A stretch of 64,000 nt of DNA, from positions 124,001 through 188,000 of the forward strand of contig NZ_JAQTLH010000002.1 of NCBI RefSeq assembly GCF_028714975.1. Direction: 5' to 3'. Below the pieces are notes generated by a model, which was not told the origin of the DNA, did not search any database, and was given only the letters and a program-made list of their open reading frames with translations. Positions 44,752 to 53,457 of the stretch are shown here, one piece after another (within the stretch, counting starts at the first letter, position 1; each line of letters opens with the position of its first letter). The stretch is from Sulfurimonas sp. Its GTDB lineage: Bacteria; Campylobacterota; Campylobacteria; Campylobacterales; Sulfurimonadaceae. Both the position numbers and the translations under genes were made by a program.

Positions 44752-45759
44752 TTAGTTGTATCCGTTTGGATTTTTTGATTGCCAGCGCCAAGCGTCTTCA
44801 CACATTTCGTCAATTCCTTTAGCAGCGCTCCAATCTATAATCTTTTTTGCAAAACTAGCATCTGCAAAACATTTAGCAACATCACCGGATCTCCTCGGAG
44901 CAAATTTATAAGGAACTTTTTTTCCTGAAGCTTTTTCAAAAGCTTTTACCATATCTAAAACAGAGTAGCCGCAACCCGTACCTAGATTGACTACTAAAAT
45001 CTCTTTTATATCATCTAGCTTTTTTAAAGCTTTTACATGTCCTAGTGAGAGATCCACTACATGTATATAATCTCTAACGCCTGTTCCGTCGTGAGTGTCG
45101 TAATCATCACCGAAAACGCTCAAAAACTCTCTTTTTCCTATGGCGGTTTGAGATATAAAAGGCATAAGATTGTTTGGGATACCGCGCGGATCTTCTCCGA
45201 TTAATCCTGATTCATGCGCTCCGATAGGATTAAAATACCTAAGTATTGCTATTTTATAACTATTGTCGGATGCGAAAAGATCATGCAAAATCTCTTCTAT
45301 AAAAAGCTTGGTCTTACCGTAAGGATTGGTAGCGCTAAGTGGAAAATCCTCTTTTATAGGGGTTGTATGCGGAATTCCGTAAACGGTCGCTGATGAGCTA
45401 AATATAATTTTTTTACATCCAAACTCTTGCATAACCTGACATAATGCTATAGTTCCGTTTACATTGTTATCGTAGTAATCAAGCGGTTTTTGTATAGACT
45501 CGCCGACGGCTTTAAGACCTGCAAAATGAATGACTGCATCAATACTGTAGTTTTTGAAAACTTTTCGCAGATCCGACTTTTTTCTTATGTCGCCGTGGCA
45601 CAAGTTAATAGTGGCAGAAGTGATTTTTTCAACTCTTTTTATACTCTCTTCTGAAGAGTTGGAAAAATTATCAAAAACTACAACTTCATAACCGGCTTTT
45701 ATAAGTTCTACACATGTGTGTGAGCCGATATATCCTGCTCCGCCGGTTACCAAAATCAT
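44752..45759 (-). CDS. galE: UDP-glucose/UDP-N-acetylglucosamine 4-epimerase (GalE type)
   Basis: 335 residues of the short-chain dehydrogenase fold: GGAGYIG NAD motif at 6-12, SSSATVYG near 121-128, and the catalytic Tyr147-x3-Lys151. Interconverts UDP-glucose and UDP-galactose. The residue aligned with E. coli Tyr299 is Cys297 (KCFADAS; codon at 44869-44871), the same kind of residue as in human GALE and the bifunctional Campylobacter enzyme, which also take N-acetylated sugars. Convergent to pel; likely supplies UDP-GalNAc for it (inference). Own promoter region, AGGAAAG ribosome site. Confidence 0.92.
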   Translation of the reverse strand: MILVTGGAGYIGSHTCVELIKAGYEVVVFDNFSNSSEESIKRVEKITSATINLCHGDIRKKSDLRKVFKNYSIDAVIHFAGLKAVGESIQKPLDYYDNNVNGTIALCQVMQEFGCKKIIFSSSATVYGIPHTTPIKEDFPLSATNPYGKTKLFIEEILHDLFASDNSYKIAILRYFNPIGAHESGLIGEDPRGIPNNLMPFISQTAIGKREFLSVFGDDYDTHDGTGVRDYIHVVDLSLGHVKALKKLDDIKEILVVNLGTGCGYSVLDMVKAFEKASGKKVPYKFAPRRSGDVAKCFADASFAKKIIDWSAAKGIDEMCEDAWRWQSKNPNGYN

Positions 45760-45946
45760 TATTCTTTCCTAAAAATAAAATATAACCAAATTGTACTTTT
45801 ATATTAATATGAATGTGCTTAACGGGCTCCTGAAATTGTGCTTTTTAGAGGCTTCAATTGCTTCCAACGCAAAAAATGTTCCAACTCTTACATTCTTTTC
45901 AGTTTCAATACTCTACAATACAAAAAACATTATATTGCGGGTGTAA

Positions 45947-46195
45947 ATGAGAATAGATAAATTTTTAAATTCTGTAAATATTACAAAGAGACGCTCAGTG
46001 TCACAAGATATGATAGCAAGCGGCGTTGTGCTTATAAACGGCATAGTTGCAAAGGCTAGCAAAAATGTTGAAGTCGGCTCAATTATTACGATTAACTATC
46101 TTGAATCTTCAAAAAAATATAAAGTTCTTAAAATTCCAACCGCAAAATCAACACCGAAGAGTTTGCAAAGTGAGTATTTTGAGGAGATTTTATGA
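45947..46195 (+). CDS. S4-domain RNA-binding protein
   Basis: 82 residues, almost wholly an S4 domain: MRIDKFL at the start, then KRRSVSQDMIASGVVLINGIVAKASKNV, which is the helix-turn-strand RNA-binding face. It is the size of the small Hsp15/YlmH-like S4 proteins thought to act on ribosomal RNA or stalled 50S subunits; the precise role is open. It overlaps trpD by four bases. The 187-base gap upstream (45760-45946) shows no gene or clear repeat. Confidence 0.85.
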   Translation: MRIDKFLNSVNITKRRSVSQDMIASGVVLINGIVAKASKNVEVGSIITINYLESSKKYKVLKIPTAKSTPKSLQSEYFEEIL

Positions 46196-47178
46196 GTTAT
46201 GAAGAGGCAAAAAAATCTTTTACTTCTCTCTTTAATCATGAAATGAACGATGATGAGATGAGAGAATTTTTATTGAGCGTGAAGCTTGACGAAAATACTC
46301 CTGTTCAAACCATTGCCGCCGCTGCCGAGGTTATGCGCTCCTACGCGATTCCTCTTCCTATATCTGATGATTTGCGCTTAAGAGCAATAGATATCGTAGG
46401 GACGGGCGGAGATAAAATAGGGAGTTTTAATATCTCTTCTACGGTAGCGATTCTTGGGGCATCTTGCGGGAGTGTGGTTGCAAAGCATGGAAGCCGTTCT
46501 GTTACTTCAAAATCGGGGAGTGCGGATATGTTTGAAGAACTAGGCATCAGGCTTGATTTGAACATACAAAATAGTGCCAGACTTTTAGAAGAGACGGGGT
46601 TTACTTTTATGTTTGCGGCAAATCACCACCCTGCTATGAAGTTTATTATGCCTGTTAGAAAAACGATACCCGATAAGACGATATTTAATATTTTAGGACC
46701 TCTTACAAATCCTGCGGGGGTGAAAAAATCTCTTCTTGGAGTTTTTAACAAATCATTCGTTGCCAAAATGGCGGAGGCGTTAAAGATAAACGGTGCAACT
46801 TCCGCAATGGTCGTAAGTTCGGCAGAGGGGATGGATGAGATAAGTATAAGCGATATTACTTACGCATCAAGGCTTAAAGACGGCATGGTAAACGAGTTTA
46901 TAGTCGACCCGCAAGAGCATGGCATAAAAAGAGCCCCTCTAAGTGCGATTGTCGGCGGTGACGGAAGAGAAAACGCACTCATATTACATAATATTTTTGA
47001 TAGTAAATCAACGGATGCACAAAGAGATATCGTACTTATAAATTGCGCCTCTGCTTTAATGGTTGATGGTTTGGCAAGAGACATTCAAGACGGATTGGAG
47101 ATGGCAAGAGAGGCGATTGAGAGCAAAAAAGCCAAAGAGAAGCTAAAACAAATAATAGAGATATCGAATAAACTATGA
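46192..47178 (+). CDS. trpD: Anthranilate phosphoribosyltransferase
   Basis: 328 residues. Second step of tryptophan synthesis: joins anthranilate to PRPP. The PRPP motif GTGGD (about 66-70) and the following NISST, and the AKHGSRSVTSKSGSAD stretch, are family signatures. No other trp gene is nearby, so the pathway is scattered here. Overlaps of four bases with both the S4 gene and tsaE place it in one operon with them. Confidence 0.95.
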   Translation: MSYEEAKKSFTSLFNHEMNDDEMREFLLSVKLDENTPVQTIAAAAEVMRSYAIPLPISDDLRLRAIDIVGTGGDKIGSFNISSTVAILGASCGSVVAKHGSRSVTSKSGSADMFEELGIRLDLNIQNSARLLEETGFTFMFAANHHPAMKFIMPVRKTIPDKTIFNILGPLTNPAGVKKSLLGVFNKSFVAKMAEALKINGATSAMVVSSAEGMDEISISDITYASRLKDGMVNEFIVDPQEHGIKRAPLSAIVGGDGRENALILHNIFDSKSTDAQRDIVLINCASALMVDGLARDIQDGLEMAREAIESKKAKEKLKQIIEISNKL

Positions 47179-47591
47179 AAAAAACCTTTTTGCTTGGATT
47201 GGACGAAATAGATATTTTGGCAGAGTGGATTGCTAAAAATTTCACAAACGGCGTAATTGTTTTGCGTGGAGATTTGGCGGCAGGAAAGACAACCTTAGTA
47301 AAAAAAACGGTTAAGTTTTTAGGAGTTGAGGAGGAAGTGACTTCGCCTACATTTTCGCTTCAGCACCGCTACGGGGATAGGGTTTTTCATTACGATATGT
47401 ACAATCACGGACTTGATCATTTTATCTCTTTGGGGATGCTTGAGGAGTTGGAGAAGGACGGGCTTCATTTTGTGGAGTGGGGTGATGACGAGTTGGTTAA
47501 AATTTTAAATTCAGCCTCAATTGAGACTATGACGATAGATATAAAAAAAATTTCCGATAACAAAAGAGAGTATGAAGTATGCACACACTAA
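47175..47591 (+). CDS. tsaE: tRNA threonylcarbamoyladenosine biosynthesis ATPase TsaE
   Basis: 138 residues with the P-loop GDLAAGKTTL, followed by TSPTFSLQHRY, a conserved TsaE segment, and FVEWGDDE near residue 95. TsaE powers the TsaB-TsaD complex that makes t6A in tRNAs reading ANN codons. The usual GDLGAGKTT has Ala in place of the third glycine here, which does not touch the Lys-Thr core. It overlaps trpD by four and lptB by 13 bases. Confidence 0.92.
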   Translation: MKKTFLLGLDEIDILAEWIAKNFTNGVIVLRGDLAAGKTTLVKKTVKFLGVEEEVTSPTFSLQHRYGDRVFHYDMYNHGLDHFISLGMLEELEKDGLHFVEWGDDELVKILNSASIETMTIDIKKISDNKREYEVCTH

Positions 47592-48301
47592 AAGCGGTAG
47601 ATTTAAAGAAGAAGATAAAAGATTTAGAGATAGTAAAAGGGATGAGTCTTGAAGTTAAAAGCGGTGAGGTTGTAGGACTTTTAGGACCAAACGGAGCAGG
47701 CAAGACAACTACATTTTATATGATTTGCGGACTTGTTGAAGCAAGCGGGGGAGAGGTTTTTTTTGATGATGAAAATCTATCCGGTATGCCTCTGCACGAA
47801 AGAGCATTAAAAGGTATCGGTTATCTTCCTCAAGAGGCTTCGATATTTAAGGATTTGAGCGTTGAGGATAATCTTCTCATCGCCGCAGAGGTAAAAATAA
47901 AAGATAAAAAAGCTCAAGAAAAGAGGATTTTAGAACTGCTTGATATGTTCAACATAGAGCCGATCCGCTATCGCAAAGGAGTAAGTCTAAGCGGCGGAGA
48001 GCGTCGCCGTGTCGAGATTGCCCGTGCTTTGGTGAATGAGCCGAAATTTTTACTTCTTGACGAGCCTTTTGCAGGAGTCGACCCCATAGCGGTTATGGAT
48101 ATTCAAACGGTTATAAAACAGCTTGTCTCTTACGGAATCGGCGTACTTATTACAGACCATAATGTTCGTGAGACTTTAGATGTTTGCGACAGGGCTTATG
48201 TTATAAAATCAGGCTCTCTTTTAGCTAGCGGTACAAGCAAAGAGATAGGGCAAAATGCCGATGTTCGCAAGCACTATTTAGGCGAGGAGTTTAAGCTCTA
48301 A
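47579..48301 (+). CDS. lptB: LPS export ABC transporter ATP-binding protein LptB
   Basis: 240 residues. Walker A GPNGAGKTT, Q-loop in LPQEASIF, signature LSGGERRR and Walker B LLLDEPFAGVDP match LptB very closely. It powers extraction of LPS from the inner membrane with LptF/LptG. Placement just before rpoN is shared with many proteobacteria. The start lies within tsaE, so translation is likely coupled. Confidence 0.95.
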   Translation: MHTLKAVDLKKKIKDLEIVKGMSLEVKSGEVVGLLGPNGAGKTTTFYMICGLVEASGGEVFFDDENLSGMPLHERALKGIGYLPQEASIFKDLSVEDNLLIAAEVKIKDKKAQEKRILELLDMFNIEPIRYRKGVSLSGGERRRVEIARALVNEPKFLLLDEPFAGVDPIAVMDIQTVIKQLVSYGIGVLITDHNVRETLDVCDRAYVIKSGSLLASGTSKEIGQNADVRKHYLGEEFKL

Positions 48302-48313
48302 GGCTTAAAAAAT

Positions 48314-49582
48314 ATGGGAGCACTCAAGCAGACGCAGAGCGTAGAAAATAAGCACAAACTTTCAAATACTTTGCGTAATTGGCTGCCGATTTTGCACTCT
48401 AGCTTGAGTGATTTGAGCGAAGCGATGTCCCCGTTTGTTGAGGCAAATCCGCTTGTAGAAGTGACTTCCGGATTTGAAGAGAGTTTTGAGAAGTTTATTC
48501 CAAAAAAAATCATAAGCAACTCCGTGAGCAACACAAGAACAGAACAGATAGAAGCGCTGACAATTGCAAGCCGTTCACTCTACGATGTTTTGGATGAACA
48601 GATAGAAGCTCCGCTTTTTCCGACTCCGCTCTCACAAAAAATCGCCTCTTTCGTAGTAGCAAATCTTGATGAAAACGGCTACTATGAGGGTGATAGCGAA
48701 GCTTTTTGTATTAAAGAAAATATTGACATCTCGGAATTTGAAAAAATTCGTCTAAGATTTGCATATATAGAGCCTGTCGGAATCGCTGCAAAAAATCTCT
48801 CGGAATCATTTTTGTTTCAGCTGGATAGCTCGGATGTAAGTGATGAGGCGTATCCGCTGGCTCTAAAAGTTATAAAAGATATAGAAAATATTTATGCCTA
48901 CTCGGATGAGAAAAATTTTGCTGAAGTTATGCGAGTTCTGGGCACTTTTAAAAATCCTCCCGCCATCGAATACTTAGAAGAGTCATCTCAAGTAATCCCT
49001 GATTTGATGATTTACTTTAATGATGATGAATCCATAGAGGTAAAACTCAACGATGCTTACTATCCAACCATAAATATCGATACAAACTACGGTGTTGAAC
49101 ATGATTATGTGTCTCAAAAAATCAAAGAGGCAAAAGGTTTAGTCGATGCTCTTGATATGAGAAAAGCAACGCTTTATAAAGTGGGGTTGATGATAGTCGA
49201 GTATCAGTATGAGTTTTTTACCGGCGGAGCGATTATGCCCCTTACGCTTAAGACTTTAGCCGATGAGTTTGGACATAACCCATCAACCATATCAAGAGCC
49301 ATAGCAAACAAATACATAGCCTGCAACAGAGGCGTATACGCCATGAAAGATTTTTTTACAACTGCTATTGATGAAGATGTCTCAAACGCTGCCATAAAAG
49401 AGTTTGTTGTAAATCTGGTCAAAAACGAAAATAGAAAAAAACCGCTAAGCGACATGAAACTTTTAGAGTTAATCCAAGATAAATTCAAAGTCCAAATGGT
49501 AAGACGCACTATCGCAAAGTATAGAAAACAGCTAAACATAGCAGGTTCAAGCGAGAGGAAAAAGCTTTATCATTTACATTAA
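48314..49582 (+). CDS. rpoN: RNA polymerase sigma-54 factor
   Basis: 422 residues. The N-terminal activator-binding region is reduced (the usual glutamine-rich start is short, with KQTQSV at 5-10), followed by the core-binding domain and the C-terminal RpoN box VRRTIAKYRKQLNI, which reads the -24 element. In Campylobacterota sigma-54 mainly drives class 2 flagellar genes. It begins 12 bases after lptB. Confidence 0.95.
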   Translation: MGALKQTQSVENKHKLSNTLRNWLPILHSSLSDLSEAMSPFVEANPLVEVTSGFEESFEKFIPKKIISNSVSNTRTEQIEALTIASRSLYDVLDEQIEAPLFPTPLSQKIASFVVANLDENGYYEGDSEAFCIKENIDISEFEKIRLRFAYIEPVGIAAKNLSESFLFQLDSSDVSDEAYPLALKVIKDIENIYAYSDEKNFAEVMRVLGTFKNPPAIEYLEESSQVIPDLMIYFNDDESIEVKLNDAYYPTINIDTNYGVEHDYVSQKIKEAKGLVDALDMRKATLYKVGLMIVEYQYEFFTGGAIMPLTLKTLADEFGHNPSTISRAIANKYIACNRGVYAMKDFFTTAIDEDVSNAAIKEFVVNLVKNENRKKPLSDMKLLELIQDKFKVQMVRRTIAKYRKQLNIAGSSERKKLYHLH

Positions 49583-49597
49583 AAAAAGAGGTGTTGT

Positions 49598-50128
49598 ATG
49601 TTGCGTTATATGATAGTGGTCGTTTTTTTAATTGGTTTGTTATCTCCATTGATGGCTAAAGATACAGATACAAAGTTGGGATGTGTCGGAATTGATAAAT
49701 TAAAAAGTTCCGTTACCCCTGTTGATTTGGCTGTTGGGGTGATGGAGTGTATAAAAAATGATAAATATAGAGAAGGTGTAGAGATGTATATGTTGTTTGG
49801 TGCTTATGGACAATTTGATACTCGAAGAGTTATTGATACATCTGCACATCAAGCTATACCTGCGCTAAAGATGTATATTTCCAATACGGTAACTGAAGCA
49901 AAAAGAGAAAAATGGTTACAAGCGGTAGATACTGTTGTAGATGATAAAAATATAGGTAAACTATGTACTAAAATAAAACAAATCGGTATGCCTTCGTATT
50001 ATCCGGAATATATGATAGCGCATGGACTTCAAGCATTTAATGGTGGAGGCAAGAGTGGAGTATATGCCGATTTTCATGCAAAAGAGACTTGGGAAGGTAT
50101 ACTTGAAGGATATGTGCGTTGCAAATAA
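49598..50128 (+). CDS. Unknown secreted protein with four cysteines
   Basis: 176 residues with a Sec signal peptide (about 1-20, LLSPLMA). The mature part has four cysteines, one near each quarter (in LGCVG, MECIK, KLCTK and the penultimate residue), which could form two disulfides. It is mostly helical and has no membrane segment. A strong AGAGGTG precedes the ATG. It sits between rpoN and a TIGR02757-type gene, overlapping the latter by ten bases. I do not recognise the family. Confidence 0.75.
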   Translation: MLRYMIVVVFLIGLLSPLMAKDTDTKLGCVGIDKLKSSVTPVDLAVGVMECIKNDKYREGVEMYMLFGAYGQFDTRRVIDTSAHQAIPALKMYISNTVTEAKREKWLQAVDTVVDDKNIGKLCTKIKQIGMPSYYPEYMIAHGLQAFNGGGKSGVYADFHAKETWEGILEGYVRCK

Positions 50129-50865
50129 AAAAACTACTTGACGCAGAAGTTGCCAAACGCAACTGTGAAGGCGAAGTTTGCGAAGAGCGGCTAGACCCGA
50201 TAATGGTTGCACACCGTTACTATGACCCGACCATCTCGCTTATATGCGCTTTTTTTGCATACGGAAATGTAAAGCAGATAGTGAAATTTTTAAACTCGCT
50301 TGATTTTTCGCTTCTGCAAAAAAGCGACGATGAGATAAGAGAGGGTTTAAAAAACCACTACTATCGATTTCAAAAAAGCGAGGACGTTATAGCTCTTTTT
50401 ATCGCTCTAAAACGCCTAAACGAAAAAACAACGCTTGAAGAGGTTTTTAAGAGAGGTTATCTTAAAAACAGAAGCGTTATAGAGGGTATAAACTCTCTTA
50501 TAAAAACTTTGCAGGAGATTTATCCGCACTCAACCATGGGATATAACTTTTTAATCTCTCAAGTAACCTTAAAAACAAAGGGAGCAGGGGCGCTTAAGCG
50601 ATGGATGATGTACTTGCGCTGGATGGTAAGAAGTGACAATATCGACATGGGTTTATGGAACGGAGTCCATAAGTGCGACCTCATCATTCCGCTTGATACT
50701 CACACTTTTAATGTCTCTAAAAAGCTTGGACTACTTGGCAGAAAAAGCTATGATTTAGAAGCCGCAATTGAGCTGACATCTAAGCTCAAAGAGTTTGATG
50801 AACAAGACCCTTTGAAATATGACTTTGCACTCTACCGCATTGGGCAAGAGAAGCTTTTGGTATAA
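50119..50865 (+). CDS. TIGR02757 / DUF2400 family protein
   Basis: 248 residues; TTG start inside the previous gene's end. The protein has the family layout: DPIMVAHRYYDP then a FAYGN segment near residue 50, RWMMYLRWMVR in the middle and the late LIPLDTHTFNVSKKLGLL, which resembles the helix-hairpin region of HhH-GPD-like folds. Function is not established. It is convergent with dgkA. Confidence 0.85.
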   Translation: MQIKKLLDAEVAKRNCEGEVCEERLDPIMVAHRYYDPTISLICAFFAYGNVKQIVKFLNSLDFSLLQKSDDEIREGLKNHYYRFQKSEDVIALFIALKRLNEKTTLEEVFKRGYLKNRSVIEGINSLIKTLQEIYPHSTMGYNFLISQVTLKTKGAGALKRWMMYLRWMVRSDNIDMGLWNGVHKCDLIIPLDTHTFNVSKKLGLLGRKSYDLEAAIELTSKLKEFDEQDPLKYDFALYRIGQEKLLV

Positions 50866-50882
50866 TTAATCAGAGAGTTAAA

Positions 50883-51248
50883 TTAGTTAACGAATACCTT
50901 CAGCAAAACTGCTGCCCAAGTTATTACAAATACAAAAATGCTTAAAAAAACGACGGTGCTTCCGACATCTTTGGCACGACCCGCCATGTGATGATGATCT
51001 AGCGTAACTAAGTCGACTACTCTCTCTATAGCACTGTTAATAGCCTCTGCTATTAGCATACCCATAAGTGATGTAAACATCAAAATTTTATAGACTAAAG
51101 TCGTGTCTATAAATATAATAACCGGCAGTAAAATCATGGTTAAAATAAGCTCAATTTTAAAAGATGTTTCTGTTTGAACTAAATCTTTTAATCCATTTAG
51201 CGCATAACTCGTGTTTTTGAAAAAATTATATTTCGGTTGATTTCTCAA
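50883..51248 (-). CDS. dgkA: Diacylglycerol kinase
   Basis: 121 residues, three membrane helices. The catalytic signature EAINSAIERVVDL and then HHMAGRAKDVGSTVVFL is complete, including the key Glu and the Asp-Val-Gly-Ser turn. It phosphorylates diacylglycerol to phosphatidate for re-use. It follows an LtaS-like transferase gene on the same strand, whose likely by-product is diacylglycerol. Confidence 0.94.
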   Translation of the reverse strand: MRNQPKYNFFKNTSYALNGLKDLVQTETSFKIELILTMILLPVIIFIDTTLVYKILMFTSLMGMLIAEAINSAIERVVDLVTLDHHHMAGRAKDVGSTVVFLSIFVFVITWAAVLLKVFVN

Positions 51249-51283
51249 TTGGTTGTTTCCTTTTTTTATTTATTGATGTTACG

Positions 51284-51398
51284 CACAAATAGGAGCAAAG
51301 CCCCTATTTGTGGCAGGGACACTTCTGCCCCTTGCAACCCCCTAAAGCTACCAGCAAATGCGGGAGAGTAGAGGTTTTTACGCACTTTCAGTGCGTAA
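51284..51398. repeat. Cluster of hairpins in the gap between dgkA and the LtaS-like gene
   Basis: Three inverted repeats lie in this 156-base gap: a perfect 10-base stem CACAAATAGG (51284-51293) / CCTATTTGTG (51303-51312); GGCAG (51312-51316) / CTGCC (51325-51329); and TTACGCAC (51378-51385) / GTGCGTAA (51391-51398). TTACGCAC also occurs at 51279-51286. The region is more G+C rich than the genes around it. They may end the LtaS-like transcript or be remnants of a small repeat. Confidence 0.6.
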
Positions 51399-51404
51399 GG
51401 TCAA

Positions 51405-53327
51405 TTATTTATACAGTTTTTTTTCATATAAATGGTCTAATGTTATAATAAAAGCCAATGCATCTTTTTCTAACTCTTTATCATCATCAATAGGAGTTAA
51501 ATGGTTGTCTTTATCCAAATATGTAGCCGGATTTTTGTAAATAAATGTAGACGGCTTTTTATTTGGACTAATAACCGTAACTTTGTCATCTACTCTTAGG
51601 GCATACGATGTATGAAACTGCATAAGCGAAATGTTTTGTTTTTTATCGCTAAATATAGAGTGCCCCATTATAGGATATGTTAAATCTAAACCTATTAAAT
51701 CAAGTGCTGTAGCAAGTACATCCGGCTGAGTTGCAATTTTATCATAAATTAGAGGTTTAATATCTGCTCCGAGTATAAGTGCCGGTATATGAAACATATC
51801 TACGGGAACTAAATCATTACCGTAAACTCTTACATTATGGTCTGCAACTATAACAAAAACGGTATCTTTGTAGTAAGGCTCTTTTTTTGCAAGTTCAATA
51901 AGTTTACCGATAGCATGGTCTGCATATTTAACGGCATTTTTAACATTGTTAGCAGGCACATCTTTTAGTAGTTCGATTTTTTCGTAAGGAAACTCAAACG
52001 GAGAGTGATTTGACTGCGAAAACATAACAGTGGCAAATTTCTGATTTTTGGCATGCATTTTTTTGAACTCTTCATTTGCCTTCTCAACTAGATCTCCATC
52101 ACAAACTCCCCATGGAGCTACAAATGTTGGATTTTCAAAGCAAGGCTGATCTATGATTTCATCAAATCCGTTGCCAAGATACCAACTTCGCATATTGTCA
52201 AACCTGCTTTCTCCACCATACATAAAAGTTGTATGATAATTAAATGGCTTTAGTGCTGATGCAATTGTAAAGAAGTCGCTTTGAGATTTGTTTCTTTTTA
52301 ATACTCCCTCACCCGGAACGGCATAGTTTCCTGCGGAGACTCCGGCAAGTCCTCGAATGCTTCTTGTGCCGTTTGAGTATAAATCTTTAAATAAAATACC
52401 CTCTTGGCTTAATTTATTTAAATTTGGCGTTATCCCCTTTTCTCCGCCGACGGATTCTACAAACTGATAACCTAAGCTCTCTTGTACAAAAATAACAAGA
52501 TTTTTTGGTTTATCCGTTTTAAAATGACTCTCTTCAACTCTTGTAAGAGGGAGAGCATCATCTATATTTTGAATATTTAATCTTTTTCTAACACGTTCAA
52601 GCGCTTCTTTAGTATCCATTTTTCCATACTGCGCTATCATCTTTTGGCTGCCGTTTCTTGTATTGTCATATACGGCATAAACAATATTATAAATAGAATT
52701 TTTTGTTATCTCATTTACCATTCTGTTTGTGGTGTACATTGCATCGGACGTGTTGGCAGGTCTATGTCCGAATGAGGAGCGCACACCGATAAAGAGCAGT
52801 AATAACAGCGGTATAAACAGAAGCAAGCGTTTTTTATAACTTGTTTCAAACATTTCGATAACACTATCTTTAACATATTTTAAATAGAGATAGATAAAAG
52901 TGCCTATCATACTAAAAGCTACAAAGAGCTCTAGTTTGTAATCGGCAAATATCATAGAAAAAACTTCTCTCGGATAGACTAGATACTCTACAAAAAGGTA
53001 GTTAGGTCGTACATCGTACTGGGCAATAAACGGGAAAGTTGCATTTTCTATGTAAATAATTATTGATAAAATTACTAAAAAGTAGTATTTTAGAAATTTA
53101 TTTATAAAATATTTAAACTTAGAGGGACTTAGAGTTAAAAGAATTAGCGGTATAAGCAGAAAAACAGATGCAGTTATGGTATCCATTCTTAGCCCATAAA
53201 TAAAAGTCAACCAATAATCTACACCGCTATCTTTGAAATTATCAAAATAGAGTATAAACAGTAGCAATCTACCGATAAAAAATAGAGACACCATATATAG
53301 ATAATATTTAAGCAGGTGTTTGAACAT
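51405..53327 (-). CDS. LtaS-like membrane sulfatase-fold phosphoglycerol transferase
   Basis: 640 residues: about five membrane helices in the first 190, then an extracytoplasmic sulfatase-fold domain from about 260. The nucleophile Thr is in SNGTRSIRG, the metal Glu in FVQESLG, and the later ADHNVR supplies Asp-His ligands. In Gram-positives LtaS builds lipoteichoic acid; in Gram-negatives such enzymes move phosphoglycerol or phosphoethanolamine to glycans. The exact substrate is not known. Its diacylglycerol by-product would be handled by the next gene, dgkA. Confidence 0.85.
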   Translation of the reverse strand: MFKHLLKYYLYMVSLFFIGRLLLFILYFDNFKDSGVDYWLTFIYGLRMDTITASVFLLIPLILLTLSPSKFKYFINKFLKYYFLVILSIIIYIENATFPFIAQYDVRPNYLFVEYLVYPREVFSMIFADYKLELFVAFSMIGTFIYLYLKYVKDSVIEMFETSYKKRLLLFIPLLLLLFIGVRSSFGHRPANTSDAMYTTNRMVNEITKNSIYNIVYAVYDNTRNGSQKMIAQYGKMDTKEALERVRKRLNIQNIDDALPLTRVEESHFKTDKPKNLVIFVQESLGYQFVESVGGEKGITPNLNKLSQEGILFKDLYSNGTRSIRGLAGVSAGNYAVPGEGVLKRNKSQSDFFTIASALKPFNYHTTFMYGGESRFDNMRSWYLGNGFDEIIDQPCFENPTFVAPWGVCDGDLVEKANEEFKKMHAKNQKFATVMFSQSNHSPFEFPYEKIELLKDVPANNVKNAVKYADHAIGKLIELAKKEPYYKDTVFVIVADHNVRVYGNDLVPVDMFHIPALILGADIKPLIYDKIATQPDVLATALDLIGLDLTYPIMGHSIFSDKKQNISLMQFHTSYALRVDDKVTVISPNKKPSTFIYKNPATYLDKDNHLTPIDDDKELEKDALAFIITLDHLYEKKLYK

Positions 53328-53427
53328 GTGGATTTTTGCCTCGCTGATGTATTTTAAATTTGAATTTAATATTAATGAAACTATATAATAAAATTAAAAA
53401 TCTATAGTAACAACAATATAAGTTGGT

Positions 53428-53433
53428 TATAAT
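53428..53433 (+). promoter_or_regulatory. Probable -10 box before the CoA-binding protein gene
   Basis: TATAAT within TTGGTTATAATTAC, 25 bases before the chosen start at 53458. Confidence 0.6.
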
Positions 53434-53457
53434 TACTAAAAAAAGCAAGGGATGTTT

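Noticed and set aside
50862-50870. TATAAT near the end of the TIGR02757-type gene
   Set aside because: It lies at the stop codon with only the convergent dgkA downstream, so it has no gene to drive on the plus strand.
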